Assembly: GCF_019084545.1 (NCBI RefSeq)
Contig: NZ_JAHREP010000022.1
Location: forward strand, 24,721 to 88,720
Source of the DNA: Marinobacterium ramblicola
Lineage (GTDB): Bacteria > Pseudomonadota > Gammaproteobacteria > Pseudomonadales > Balneatricaceae
DNA: 64,000 nt
Reading direction: 5' to 3'
Position numbers and translations under genes: made by a program. Below, in pieces: positions 1 to 7,350 of this stretch (its first letter is position 1; each line of letters begins with the position of its first letter). A model generated the notes under the pieces. The model was given only the letters and a program-made list of their open reading frames with translations. It did not search any database and had not been told where the DNA came from.

Positions 1-354
1 AGCGGTAACTCCTACGCCGGCAGTCTGATAGAGGCACTGGGGCTGCACACGCCGATCAATAACGGCAACGCCCAGCCCTATATACCGACCGGCCTGGAGC
101 AACTGCTCAAGGTCAACCCGGACTGGTTGCTGGTGGGGCGTTACAGCGAGCACACACTGCTCGACAAGTGGCAACAGATGCCGCTGTTCTCGCTGCTCAC
201 CGCCCACCAAGAGCAGCGCATCGTCGACGTGTCATCCACGCTCTGGTCATTGAGCCGGGGCGTGATCGCCGCCGAGCAGATGGCGGAACAGTTGGACCAC
301 CTGCTCAACCGGCAGGAATCGGCGCTGCTGAGTCGGACCGCGAATGGTAACTAG
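1..354 (+). CDS. Periplasmic iron-siderophore/cobalamin binding protein, C-terminal part (5' end outside window)
   Basis: The frame is open from the first base and encodes the last 117 residues of a FecB/BtuF-type substrate-binding protein (helical-backbone metal receptor fold). The visible part has the usual C-lobe pattern: a GLEQLLKVNPDWLLVG stretch (substrate-binding proteins of this class carry a xxLxxLNPDxI motif here) and a closing helix. It overlaps the next permease gene by 11 bases, so it belongs to the same operon. It would capture a ferric siderophore or corrinoid in the periplasm and deliver it to the FecCD-like permease. The substrate cannot be told from this fragment; the signal peptide lies outside the window. 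Confidence 0.8.
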   Translation, partial: SGNSYAGSLIEALGLHTPINNGNAQPYIPTGLEQLLKVNPDWLLVGRYSEHTLLDKWQQMPLFSLLTAHQEQRIVDVSSTLWSLSRGVIAAEQMAEQLDHLLNRQESALLSRTANGN

Positions 355-1366
355 CCTCCCGGCCCGCACACTGCTGTCGATCGCGGCCCTGGTCGCCGTT
401 CTGGTCATGGCTCTTGTCGTAGGTCTGGCGCAATCGCTTGTGCTCTGGTCCTCGTTCGAGCTGCAGCTGCGCGATCTGCTGCCGCTGCTCGGCTTCGACA
501 CCGGGAGCGACGACACTCTGGCTCGGCAACTGATTCTCGAGCTGCGCCTGCCGCGCACCCTGGTCGCGGCGATGATCGGCGCCAACCTCGCCGTGGCCGG
601 GGTGCAGGTGCAGGCGCTGACCCGCAACCCGCTGGCCTCACCGACCCTGCTCGGCATCAACGCCGGGGCCGCCTGCATGATCGCGCTGTCGGTGGCGGGC
701 GTGCTTGGCCTCGCCACCCTGCCGCTGCCGCTGTTGGCCCTGATCGGCGGCAGCGTCAGCGCCCTGCTGGTGCTGACGCTAGGCGGCTACTTCCAGGCCC
801 ACCCCAACCCGGTGCGGCTGATCCTGGCCGGAATCGCGGTCACCGCACTGCTCGCCGGGCTAACCCGCGCGGCGCTGATCCTGTCCGAGGATATGGCCTA
901 CAGCATGCTGCACTGGCTGGCCGGCTCGCTGGCCCAGACCGGCTGGGACAGCTGGCATCAGCTCTGGCCGTTCAGTCTGGCAGGGCTGGCCCTGGCACTG
1001 CTGCTCAGCCACGCCTTCAACCTGCTGGCCCTCGGCGACGACACCGCGCTGGGGCTGGGGATCCGCATCCACTGGGTGCGCCGCCTGGCCGCCGCCAGCA
1101 CCGTTCTGCTCTGCACAGCCAGTGTCGCCGCCGCAGGTCCGATCGCCTTCGTCGGCCTGATCGTGCCCCACCTCTGCCGTCGTCTGTTCGGTCAGAACCA
1201 CCGTCTGCTGATCCCGATGGCCGCGCTGACCGGCGCCGCTTTTCTGGTCTGGGCCGACCTGCTCAGCCGCGGCGTCGCCTTCCCGGCGGAGACCCCGGTC
1301 GGCGTGATCACGGCGCTGCTCGGCACCCCGTTCTTCATTCTGCTCGCCGCCCGGAGTCGCACATGA
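344..1366 (+). CDS. FecCD-family ABC permease, first subunit
   Basis: 340-residue polytopic inner-membrane protein of the FecCD/BtuC family, which forms the channel for ferric siderophores or vitamin B12. It has about nine or ten hydrophobic segments, the family signature RLPR at residues 68-71 followed by NPLASP at 95-100, and the cytoplasmic coupling loop around residues 262-279 (GPIAFVGLIVPH). The ATG overlaps the binding-protein stop by 11 bases, and its own TGA overlaps the next ATG (ATGA), so the subunits are translationally coupled. It probably pairs with the following permease as a heterodimer, as in FecC/FecD. The substrate is unknown. Confidence 0.9.
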   Translation: MVTSLPARTLLSIAALVAVLVMALVVGLAQSLVLWSSFELQLRDLLPLLGFDTGSDDTLARQLILELRLPRTLVAAMIGANLAVAGVQVQALTRNPLASPTLLGINAGAACMIALSVAGVLGLATLPLPLLALIGGSVSALLVLTLGGYFQAHPNPVRLILAGIAVTALLAGLTRAALILSEDMAYSMLHWLAGSLAQTGWDSWHQLWPFSLAGLALALLLSHAFNLLALGDDTALGLGIRIHWVRRLAAASTVLLCTASVAAAGPIAFVGLIVPHLCRRLFGQNHRLLIPMAALTGAAFLVWADLLSRGVAFPAETPVGVITALLGTPFFILLAARSRT

Positions 1367-2328
1367 GACTGTCCCTGTTCGGATGGCTGGGCTCCGCCCT
1401 GTTGGCCTCGACCCTGCTCAGCCTGAGCCTCGGCGCGGTCGATCTGACACTGCCGCAGGTGTGGCAGGCGCTGACCCAGGGCGGCAACGACGACTTCATC
1501 ATCAACCAGTACCGCCTGCCGCGCGCGCTGCTGGCGATCCTGGTCGGCGCCGGACTCGGCCTCTCCGGTATTCTGGTGCAGGGGGTGATCCGCAACCCGC
1601 TGGCCTCGCCGGATCTGATGGGGATCAGCGCCGGTGCCGGACTCGCCGCCACCGCCCTGATTCTGTTCCTGCCCGCCGCCGGATACTGGCTGCCGCTCGC
1701 CGCCGTGGCGGGGGGCATGGGCGCGGCACTGCTGATCTATGCCCTGGCGCGGCAGTACCAACCGGCACCGGCCCGCCTCGCGCTGACCGGCATCGCCGTC
1801 AGCGCCTTTCTGAGCAGCCTGATCGACTTCCTGCTGATCATCCATCCGGTGGAGCTGAACAATGCGCTGATCTGGCTCACCGGCAGCCTCTGGGGGCGCA
1901 GCTGGGAGCAGATACCGCTGCTCGGCGTCGGCCTGGCCCTGCTGATCCCGTTGGCGCTGCGCCTGGCCTGGCGGCTGGATATCTACGCCCTCGGCGAGCA
2001 GAGCGCCGTGGCGCTGGGCGCACGGCCCAAGGCGCTGCAGATCCAGGCGCTGCTGCTGGCGGTGGTGCTGGCCAGCCTCAGCGTATGCGTGGCCGGCACC
2101 ATCAGCTTCGTCGGCCTGCTCGCGCCCCACTTCGCCCGACTGCTGTGCGGCGGCCACCACCGCCTGCTGATTCCGGTATCGGCGCTAAGCGGCGCCCTGC
2201 TGGTCTCGGCGGCGGACCTGATCGCACGCACCCTGCAACCGCCGCTTGAACTGCCGGTGGGGGTGGTCACCGCGATCATCGGCGCGCCCTACTTCATCTT
2301 TCTGCTGTTACGCTACAAGGGGTGGTAG
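1363..2328 (+). CDS. FecCD-family ABC permease, second subunit
   Basis: 321-residue paralogue of the preceding permease, with the same family signatures (RLPR, then RNPLASPDLMGI near residues 77-88, and a TISFVGLLAPHFAR coupling loop near 247-260). Start and stop are tightly packed: its ATG overlaps the previous TGA and its TAG directly abuts the ATG of the ATPase gene. Two different permease genes imply a heterodimeric channel like FecCD rather than the BtuC homodimer. Membrane location and transport role are secure from the family; the transported metal complex is not. Confidence 0.9.
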   Translation: MRLSLFGWLGSALLASTLLSLSLGAVDLTLPQVWQALTQGGNDDFIINQYRLPRALLAILVGAGLGLSGILVQGVIRNPLASPDLMGISAGAGLAATALILFLPAAGYWLPLAAVAGGMGAALLIYALARQYQPAPARLALTGIAVSAFLSSLIDFLLIIHPVELNNALIWLTGSLWGRSWEQIPLLGVGLALLIPLALRLAWRLDIYALGEQSAVALGARPKALQIQALLLAVVLASLSVCVAGTISFVGLLAPHFARLLCGGHHRLLIPVSALSGALLVSAADLIARTLQPPLELPVGVVTAIIGAPYFIFLLLRYKGW

Positions 2329-3093
2329 ATGCTTGAAACCCGTTCACTGAGCGCCGGATATGGCCGCACCGCCGTGGTCAGCGACCTGAGCCTGCAACTG
2401 CCCGAGGGCAGGATCACCGCGCTGATCGGCCCCAACGGCTGCGGCAAATCGACCCTGCTCAAGACCCTGGCCCGTGTGCTAAAGCCGCTCTCCGGCGAGG
2501 TGCTGATGCAGGGCGCCGCGCTGCACCGCCTCGACGACCGCGCCATCGCCCGCCGCCTGTCGCTGCTGCCGCAGACCCCGACCCAGCCGGAGGGGATCAG
2601 CGTGCGCCAACTGGTCGAGTACGGCCGCGCGCCCTACCTGTCGCACTGGGGCCGACTCAGGCCGGAAGATCGATTGAAAGTGGACGAAGCGATGCGCGAG
2701 ACCGGCATCCATGAACTGGCCGAACGGCCTCTGACCGACCTCTCCGGCGGCCAGCGCCAACGCGCCTGGATCGCGATGATCCTGGCCCAGGACACCGACC
2801 TGGTACTGCTGGACGAACCCACCACCTACCTGGACCTGTCCCATCAGATCGAACTGCTGCAACTGCTGCAGCAGCTAAACCGCAACGGCAAAACCATCGT
2901 CGTCGTACTGCACGACCTGAACCAGGCCTGCCGCTACTGCGATCATCTGGTGGTATTGAGGGAGGGACAACTGGTGGCCCAGGGCACGCCGGACGAGGTG
3001 TTCGACGCCGAACTGCTGCAGCAGACCTTCTCGCTCAGCGCCCAGGTGATTCGGGATCCGGTGGCGGGTACGCCGATGTGTATACCGTTGTGA
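2329..3093 (+). CDS. FecE/BtuD-family ABC transporter ATPase
   Basis: 254-residue cytoplasmic nucleotide-binding subunit driving the FecCD-like permeases. Walker A is GPNGCGKST at residues 34-42, the signature LSGGQ at 138-142, Walker B VLLDEP at 159-164 and the switch histidine sits in VVLHDLNQ. It starts immediately after the permease stop. The family includes FecE, FepC, FhuC and BtuD. The last 59 bases overlap the end of a small gene on the opposite strand (3035-3325). The AT-rich ccdAB insert lies beyond it, so this looks like the end of the operon. Confidence 0.92.
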   Translation: MLETRSLSAGYGRTAVVSDLSLQLPEGRITALIGPNGCGKSTLLKTLARVLKPLSGEVLMQGAALHRLDDRAIARRLSLLPQTPTQPEGISVRQLVEYGRAPYLSHWGRLRPEDRLKVDEAMRETGIHELAERPLTDLSGGQRQRAWIAMILAQDTDLVLLDEPTTYLDLSHQIELLQLLQQLNRNGKTIVVVLHDLNQACRYCDHLVVLREGQLVAQGTPDEVFDAELLQQTFSLSAQVIRDPVAGTPMCIPL

Positions 3094-3325
3094 TAGCGTC
3101 CTCTACCGGTATCAGCTCCCACAATCCGTTCTGGTGCAGCCAGATCGGATCAGCATTCTCCTCGATGAATTGATCCACCGGTATGCCATCCACCGTTGGC
3201 GGCCGCTTTATCCTGACCTGTTTGCCGTGCATGAAGACCCACTCGTACTTCTTTTGCCGTTCGGCCTTCGCGGCTTTCTTCGCACGCCTTTGGGCCGGAG
3301 TAAGCTTTTTCTCGACCTTTGCCAT
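3035..3325 (-). CDS. Small basic hypothetical protein
   Basis: 96-residue protein of unknown function. Residues 4-24 are very rich in lysine, arginine and alanine (KKLTPAQRRAKKAAKAERQ). They are followed by a compact domain with conserved-looking segments (WVFMHGKQVRIKRPPTVDG, WLHQNGLWELI). The start was placed at 3325 because AAGG lies 8 bases upstream; a longer frame to 3403 would run into the ccd promoter region. Its 3' end overlaps the ABC ATPase gene tail to tail by 59 bases. The start region (RBS plus first codons) is duplicated at 4088-4120 on the far side of the ccdAB module, so the gene may have lost its original upstream partner. No function is assigned. Confidence 0.55.
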   Translation of the reverse strand: MAKVEKKLTPAQRRAKKAAKAERQKKYEWVFMHGKQVRIKRPPTVDGIPVDQFIEENADPIWLHQNGLWELIPVEDAITTVYTSAYPPPDPESPGR

Positions 3326-3338
3326 ATCTGACCTTATT
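3306..3338. repeat. 33-bp direct repeat, left copy, flanking ccdAB
   Basis: Matches 4088-4120 at 30 of 33 positions in the same orientation. It covers the RBS, start codon and first codons (MAKV) of the small leftward gene at 3035-3325. The two copies bracket the toxin-antitoxin module. Confidence 0.85.
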
Positions 3339-3381
3339 GGTAACAATGCCGAAAGAACCGACACTAACTCTGTCCGGTTGC

Positions 3382-3410
3382 TTGACCTGCTAAATGTGCC
3401 CAACTATCAT
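3382..3410 (+). promoter_or_regulatory. Sigma-70-type promoter of ccdAB
   Basis: TTGACC at 3382-3387 and TATCAT at 3405-3410 with an exact 17-bp spacer. Transcription would start near 3417, about 40 bases before the chosen ccdA start, inside the inverted repeat listed next. Confidence 0.7.
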
Positions 3411-3412
3411 GA

Positions 3413-3431
3413 TGCGCATAACGAATGCGCA
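3413..3431. promoter_or_regulatory. Candidate CcdA/CcdB operator (inverted repeat)
   Basis: Perfect 7-bp inverted repeat TGCGCAT / ATGCGCA with a 5-base spacer, placed over the predicted transcription start of ccdAB. CcdA-family antitoxins autorepress by binding palindromes at their promoter, so this is the natural operator candidate. Confidence 0.55.
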
Positions 3432-3455
3432 CAGACTATGTCGGGAGCCAATGCA

Positions 3456-3701
3456 ATGCACCCAGCAACTGACAACAAAACCAAAAAAAAAGCGACAAAC
3501 CTTAGTATAAATAGCGACTTACTGGCTGAAGCCCGCAACCTAAACATAAATCTTTCCGCGACACTTGAGCAAGCGCTAGCTGAAAAGGTGCGCCAAGAAA
3601 AGCGCAATCAATGGCTTGAGAACAACCGCAATGCCATTGAAGCCTGCAATGAGCTCACAGAACAAAACGGTCTGTTTTCAGACAAACATAGGGTGCTTTG
3701 A
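3456..3701 (+). CDS. ccdA: CcdA-family antitoxin
   Basis: 81-residue antitoxin that neutralises CcdB and represses its own operon. Residues 13-45 (ATNLSINSDLLAEARNLNI and on) form the ribbon-helix-helix DNA-binding part. The C-terminal half (W..NN..AIEACNELTEQNGLFSD) is the disordered toxin-binding tail typical of CcdA. The start at 3456 is preferred because GGGAG stands 8 bases upstream; an in-frame ATG at 3438 is possible. The stop overlaps the ccdB ATG by one base. F-plasmid CcdA has 72 residues, so the size fits. The gene is AT-rich compared with its neighbours, which suggests transfer. Confidence 0.9.
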   Translation: MHPATDNKTKKKATNLSINSDLLAEARNLNINLSATLEQALAEKVRQEKRNQWLENNRNAIEACNELTEQNGLFSDKHRVL

Positions 3702-4018
3702 TGGATCAATTTGACTTATATGTCAATACGGATAAAGACACCAACAAGACATATCCCTATTTTGTCGATATACAGAACAGTTTACTCGATACACTCAATA
3801 GTCGAGTAGTAATTCCGTTAACCCCAATAAAAAAGTCTGAAAAAAACTACCCAGAAAACCTATGCCCTATTGTAAAAATCAATAATGAAAATTTCGCTCT
3901 CCTCACTCACCAAATTACGAGCGTATCTGTAAACTTTCTCAAAAAGAAAGAAACCTCACTATCTTCAAAAAGAGATGACATTGTCGCTGCGATAGACTTT
4001 CTGGTGACTGGTATTTAA
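3701..4018 (+). CDS. ccdB: CcdB-family gyrase-poison toxin
   Basis: 105-residue toxin; CcdB proteins trap the DNA gyrase GyrA cleavage complex. Family landmarks are present: FDLYVN at the N-terminus, PYFVDIQ, RVVIPLTP, LCPIVKI, THQITSV and the terminal AAIDFLVTGI. F-plasmid CcdB ends in WGI, where the tryptophan helps poison gyrase. Here the end is TGI, which from memory resembles the chromosomal Vibrio type, so it is not obviously inactive. ATG at 3701 overlaps the antitoxin stop by one base; the TTG just before it is not needed. It is AT-rich and flanked by direct repeats, as expected for an acquired addiction module. Confidence 0.9.
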   Translation: MDQFDLYVNTDKDTNKTYPYFVDIQNSLLDTLNSRVVIPLTPIKKSEKNYPENLCPIVKINNENFALLTHQITSVSVNFLKKKETSLSSKRDDIVAAIDFLVTGI

Positions 4019-4083
4019 CGCATGTAGCTGACACAGAATTCTGAACGCCCTCGTTACGTCGAGTAGCGGAGTCCGTCACGGAT

Positions 4084-4443
4084 TCAGGTTTTCTTGACCT
4101 TTGCCATATCTGAACTTATTTCCCCGAACTCCACATCAACCCGATATTCAATCACTTCATAGTGCTGTACCGATAAATCGGGTTCAAGCTCATAGACCTC
4201 ATCCTCAGGATACAACCGCGCTTGCTCGATATCGTCACCGGCAAACGCCTTGATGGATTCGAGTTCATCCCAGTACGTGATAAGCGTAAGCTCTACTTTT
4301 CCCGTAAGAGCACGACGAAATATCTGAGCACCGAGATAACCAGGCGTTGAGGAGGAATCTTTAATACCGGTTTCATATAGGTATGCCGTGAACCCTTCAC
4401 TATGAGTTAACGGTACGCGGCATTTCCATTCTCTGGCGATCAT
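4084..4443 (-). CDS. Antibiotic-biosynthesis-monooxygenase-like (dimeric alpha-beta barrel) protein
   Basis: 119-residue protein resembling the small ABM/NIPSNAP-type ferredoxin-like fold proteins: N-terminal REWKCRVPL strand, central GYLGAQIFRR and LTLITYWDELESIKAFAGDD segment, then a strand ending in HYEVIEYRVD. Such proteins are often uncharacterised oxygenases or enzymes acting on small compounds. The call rests on pattern recognition only. A very strong Shine-Dalgarno (GGAGGAGGA) precedes the ATG. The last eight or so codons (MAKVKKT) come from the 33-bp direct repeat and copy the start of the gene at 3035-3325, so the native C-terminus may have been altered by the rearrangement that brought in ccdAB. 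Confidence 0.65.
   Translation of the reverse strand: MIAREWKCRVPLTHSEGFTAYLYETGIKDSSSTPGYLGAQIFRRALTGKVELTLITYWDELESIKAFAGDDIEQARLYPEDEVYELEPDLSVQHYEVIEYRVDVEFGEISSDMAKVKKT
4088..4120. repeat. 33-bp direct repeat, right copy, flanking ccdAB
   Basis: 30 of 33 bases match 3306-3338, same orientation, 782 bp apart. This copy is fused in frame to the 3' end of the ABM-like gene. Confidence 0.85.
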
Positions 4444-4602
4444 AGTTGTCCTCCTCCGCTAAGAACGAGTATGCGCATTTGCTGGTCGGCCGTGCGCGGT
4501 ATCCCGCTGCAGCCTTTCCATAAAATCTTAGAACCCGCCTGGAATCTCGCTCCGAACTCTCCAGGCAGGGAGGGGTGTAGCTTTCCCTGCCAAGCACAAA
4601 AG

Positions 4603-5157
4603 CTAAGCCAACCGACAGTTCTGCCCCTCCAGCAGGTGCAGTTCCTGCCGGATATCCAGGGCCTGCTTCGCCTTGCGCATCTCGTCGCGGTAGTCCTGTT
4701 TGAACTTGCGCCGCATCATCCCCTCGAGGAAGCGCTTGATCTCCACGTCATCCTCCAGCACCAGACCGGGGATCTGCGTCGGCTTTCGGGTCTCTTCATC
4801 CACCGCGACCATGGTGAAGTAGGAGGTGTTGGTCGGCTTGACGATGCCGTTGTGGAAATCCTCCGATACCACCTTGATCCCCACCTCCATCGACGAGCGG
4901 CCGACATAGTTGACCGAGGCGTACAGCGTCAGCAGTTCGCCCACCTCCACCGGGTTGAGGAAATCCACCGAATCGATCGACGCGGTAACGCAGTAGCCGC
5001 GGGCGTGGGAGGCGGCGCAGGTGTAGGCGATCTTGTCCATCAGCGACAGGATCACGCCGCCGTGAACCTTGCCGCCGAAGTTGGCGTAGTGCGGAACCAT
5101 CAGCTCCTTGAGGATGGTTTGCGAGGCTTTTACCGGGCGAAACTCATGATCGGACAT
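4603..5157 (-). CDS. Hotdog-fold acyl-CoA thioesterase (YciA/BACH-like)
   Basis: 184-residue cytoplasmic thioesterase that would hydrolyse acyl-CoA to free acid and CoA. The hotdog domain spans about residues 12-125: ELMVPHYANFGGKVHGG carries the asparagine and the VHGG turn that YciA and BACH enzymes use. It is followed by the long helix ILSLMDKIAYTCAASHARG and the VDFLNPVEVGELLTLYASVNYVGRSSMEV strands. The start at 5157 is chosen for AGAAGG 6 bases upstream and for the family N-terminus; a longer frame to 5307 lacks such support. Residues after 140 form a charged tail not needed for the fold. Acyl chain preference cannot be read from the sequence. Confidence 0.85.
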   Translation of the reverse strand: MSDHEFRPVKASQTILKELMVPHYANFGGKVHGGVILSLMDKIAYTCAASHARGYCVTASIDSVDFLNPVEVGELLTLYASVNYVGRSSMEVGIKVVSEDFHNGIVKPTNTSYFTMVAVDEETRKPTQIPGLVLEDDVEIKRFLEGMMRRKFKQDYRDEMRKAKQALDIRQELHLLEGQNCRLA

Positions 5158-5254
5158 TTTGACCTTCTCTAATAGCCTGAAAACCTTAGCGAGGCAGCCA
5201 GCGCAAGCGGTACGCCAATTTTTAACGCTGTGATGGCAACGCAGGTAGTATTTT

Positions 5255-5575
5255 TCAGTGTTTGTCGGCTTTGGAGCCGCCCATACAGTTCGGTGATTCC
5301 GGCACAAAGCCCTGCGCGGCCTGCCACTCTTCAGGCGTATGCAGATGCATGGCCAGCGCGTGGATCGGGTTCTGCATCAGGTCCGATAACAGACCGTAGA
5401 TCATCTGGTGCCGCTGCACCATGCGCTTGCCCTCGAATGCGGAGCTCACCGCCACCAGCTTGAAATGGGTGTCCATACGATCGCCGGAGTGCATATGGCT
5501 CTCGTTTTCGAGCCGGTACTCGACCAGCTCCAATCCGGCCCGCAGGCGCTGTTCAATCTCGTTTTCGACGCTCAT
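5255..5575 (-). CDS. bolA: BolA family protein
   Basis: 106-residue BolA/IbaG-type protein. The conserved core runs ENEIEQRLRAGLE, then ENESHMHSG, then THFKLVAVSSAFEGKRMVQRHQMIYGLL and the closing IHALAMHLHTPEEW, which is the canonical BolA motif order. BolA proteins partner with monothiol glutaredoxins through a shared [2Fe-2S] cluster and affect morphology and stress responses. Its start overlaps the end of the DUF3422 gene by 23 bases, so the two are probably co-transcribed. The FxGK.xxxRH segment identifies it clearly. Confidence 0.92.
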   Translation of the reverse strand: MSVENEIEQRLRAGLELVEYRLENESHMHSGDRMDTHFKLVAVSSAFEGKRMVQRHQMIYGLLSDLMQNPIHALAMHLHTPEEWQAAQGFVPESPNCMGGSKADKH

Positions 5576-6914
5576 TGCGCTTTTTCCTCGCTTGCACTTC
5601 CGGCAACTCGCTTTCAGCCAGGGTGTGGAAGTGGTGATGTATTCGGCGTGTGGCCAACCAGACCGCCAGCAGCACTATGGGCACCATGATACCCGTTGCC
5701 ACCGCTTTATCGAATGCAACACCTGCACCATAAAGCGCCTCGAGCAGATATTTCACCAATCCTACGAGGTAATAGCTGATCGCGGCAACCGACAGCCCCT
5801 CCACCGTATGCTGCATCATCAGCTGGATCTTGGAGCGTTTGTCCATGGAGCTGAGCAGTTCACGATTCTGATGCTGGATCGCCATCTCCACCCGGGTCCG
5901 CATCATGTCGGATACCCGGTCGACCCGGCGTGACAGATCCTCCAGCCGCTCACCCACGGTGTTACAGGTACGCACCGCCGGCAACAATCGGCGGCCAAGA
6001 AACTCGTTGATGGTCAGGTGACCGGACACCTCATCCTCGCGCAGCTCATCGAGGCGGCTGCTGATCAGATCGGCATAGGCGCGGGAGGCGGAGAAACGGA
6101 AGGTGGTCTGGGCGCGAAACGCCTCGATCCGTGCCGCCATCTCGGTCAGTTCCGAAAGCAGCGCTCCCTCGTCCTCGGTTCCGTTCTCGGCCAGTGCTTC
6201 GGTGATCTGCGCCAGTTGGGTGTCCATATCGCTGAGCACCGGCGAGGTACGCCGCGCCTCCGGCAGCGCCAGCAGCGTCATCAGGCGGTAGGTCTCGATC
6301 TCCACCAGACGCTGCACCAGGCGGCCGAGCTGGGAATCGCTCATCCGCTTGTTGTACATCAGGAAGCGGCCGAAGCCGTCAGAGTGCAGCCGGAAGGTGG
6401 TCCAGACCCGGGCATCGCCGTTCTGCGGGCTGGAGCCGATCAGACGCATCTGTTCGAACCAGGGCTTGACCTCGTTGGGCTCCGGCTCCTGCACCTCGCG
6501 CGCATCCTCGATGGCGATATGGAAGGCAGCGATCACGGTACCGGGCAGCTGCTCCAGCCAGCCTGCCGGCAGTACGCTGATCCCCTGCTCGGAAAACGGA
6601 TCCTGCTGCGCCTGCGGCGCCAGGTTGATGAAGGTATAGCTGGTGAACTCGAGATGTTTCTCCCAGCGGATGCGCAGGTCGCCGAAGGTCTGCTCGTAGC
6701 AGTGGGTCTCTTGGCCGGGAATCTCGTAGCCAAGCAGTTCGTGCAGCTTCTGCAGATGAAGGAACTGCTCCTGTTTCTGCTGCTCGTTGACCTGCAGCGC
6801 GATATGGGTGATGCGGGCGGGGCTCGGGATCACCTGGAATGGGCGCGAGTGCAGCTCGTCGTAGAGCATATCGCGCAGCGGGTGTATCTCCAGATGCCGG
6901 ATCACGTCCTTCAT
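5553..6914 (-). CDS. DUF3422 family membrane-anchored protein
   Basis: 453-residue protein matching the DUF3422 family by its N-terminus (HPLRDMLYDELHSRPF, then ITHIAL) and general length. Residues 1-330 look soluble, with helical charged segments (RLVQRLVEIETYRLM and on). There are two hydrophobic segments near the C-terminus at about 375-395 (LSVAAISYYLVGLVKYL) and 403-425 (GIMVPIVLLAVWLATR). The family is widespread in proteobacteria and has no established function that I know of. The tail is strongly basic. It is co-oriented with bolA and overlaps it. Confidence 0.8.
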   Translation of the reverse strand: MKDVIRHLEIHPLRDMLYDELHSRPFQVIPSPARITHIALQVNEQQKQEQFLHLQKLHELLGYEIPGQETHCYEQTFGDLRIRWEKHLEFTSYTFINLAPQAQQDPFSEQGISVLPAGWLEQLPGTVIAAFHIAIEDAREVQEPEPNEVKPWFEQMRLIGSSPQNGDARVWTTFRLHSDGFGRFLMYNKRMSDSQLGRLVQRLVEIETYRLMTLLALPEARRTSPVLSDMDTQLAQITEALAENGTEDEGALLSELTEMAARIEAFRAQTTFRFSASRAYADLISSRLDELREDEVSGHLTINEFLGRRLLPAVRTCNTVGERLEDLSRRVDRVSDMMRTRVEMAIQHQNRELLSSMDKRSKIQLMMQHTVEGLSVAAISYYLVGLVKYLLEALYGAGVAFDKAVATGIMVPIVLLAVWLATRRIHHHFHTLAESELPEVQARKKRNERRKRD

Positions 6915-6947
6915 AGGCTGACTACTCCATCGCGGTCTTGTCTCTGA

Positions 6948-7301
6948 TTAACCTTCCAGTTCCGCCCGCATAAGCGGCTGCGCCGACAGGTCGAAGGCGA
7001 GTACCTGCGGATCGGCTTCGAACCAGCGCTCGAACATCATCTGATCGAGTTTCTCCGGCCAATCGTCGCCGAACTCGTCCCAGGCGGCCAGTTCGTTCTC
7101 GAAGATCTCCCGCCAGCCCCGGCCGAGGGCCTGGACGAAGCCGCTCTCCTCTTCCACCTCGTCGATCAGGTAGACGGTGCCCTCCATACGCAGGGTCGCC
7201 AGATCGGTCTCTTCGTCAGGTGCCACACGGGCGACCCAATCGGCCATCGGCTGCTTGGGGCGAATCACTATAGCGGAGCGGTTTAGCAACTTGATCGTCA
7301 T
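6948..7301 (-). CDS. Conserved hypothetical acidic protein
   Basis: 117-residue soluble acidic protein with no signal peptide and no membrane segment. Notable parts are an N-terminal basic strand (IKLLNRSAIVIRPKQPMADWV), an acidic stretch (DEVEEESGFV) and aromatic-rich helices (WREIFENELAAWDEF, QMMFERWF). This pattern looks like a conserved proteobacterial orphan family, but I cannot name it. It lies 33 bases upstream of the DUF3422 gene on the same strand, so it could lead that operon. Confidence 0.65.
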   Translation of the reverse strand: MTIKLLNRSAIVIRPKQPMADWVARVAPDEETDLATLRMEGTVYLIDEVEEESGFVQALGRGWREIFENELAAWDEFGDDWPEKLDQMMFERWFEADPQVLAFDLSAQPLMRAELEG

Positions 7302-7350
7302 CGACCCATCTGTCCTATAAAATAGCGACGAACCCCCAAGGCTCGCGCTG

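Noticed and set aside
3183..3437. Longer 172-residue version of CcdA
   Set aside because: The added N-terminal part lies antisense to the small gene at 3035-3325 and passes through the ccd promoter and operator; the start at 3456 has a proper RBS and family length.
4019..4083. Integron attC site behind ccdB
   Set aside because: An RYYYAAC-like ATTTAAC is present at the ccdB end, but no matching GTTRRRY or paired stem structure was found, and no integrase is nearby.
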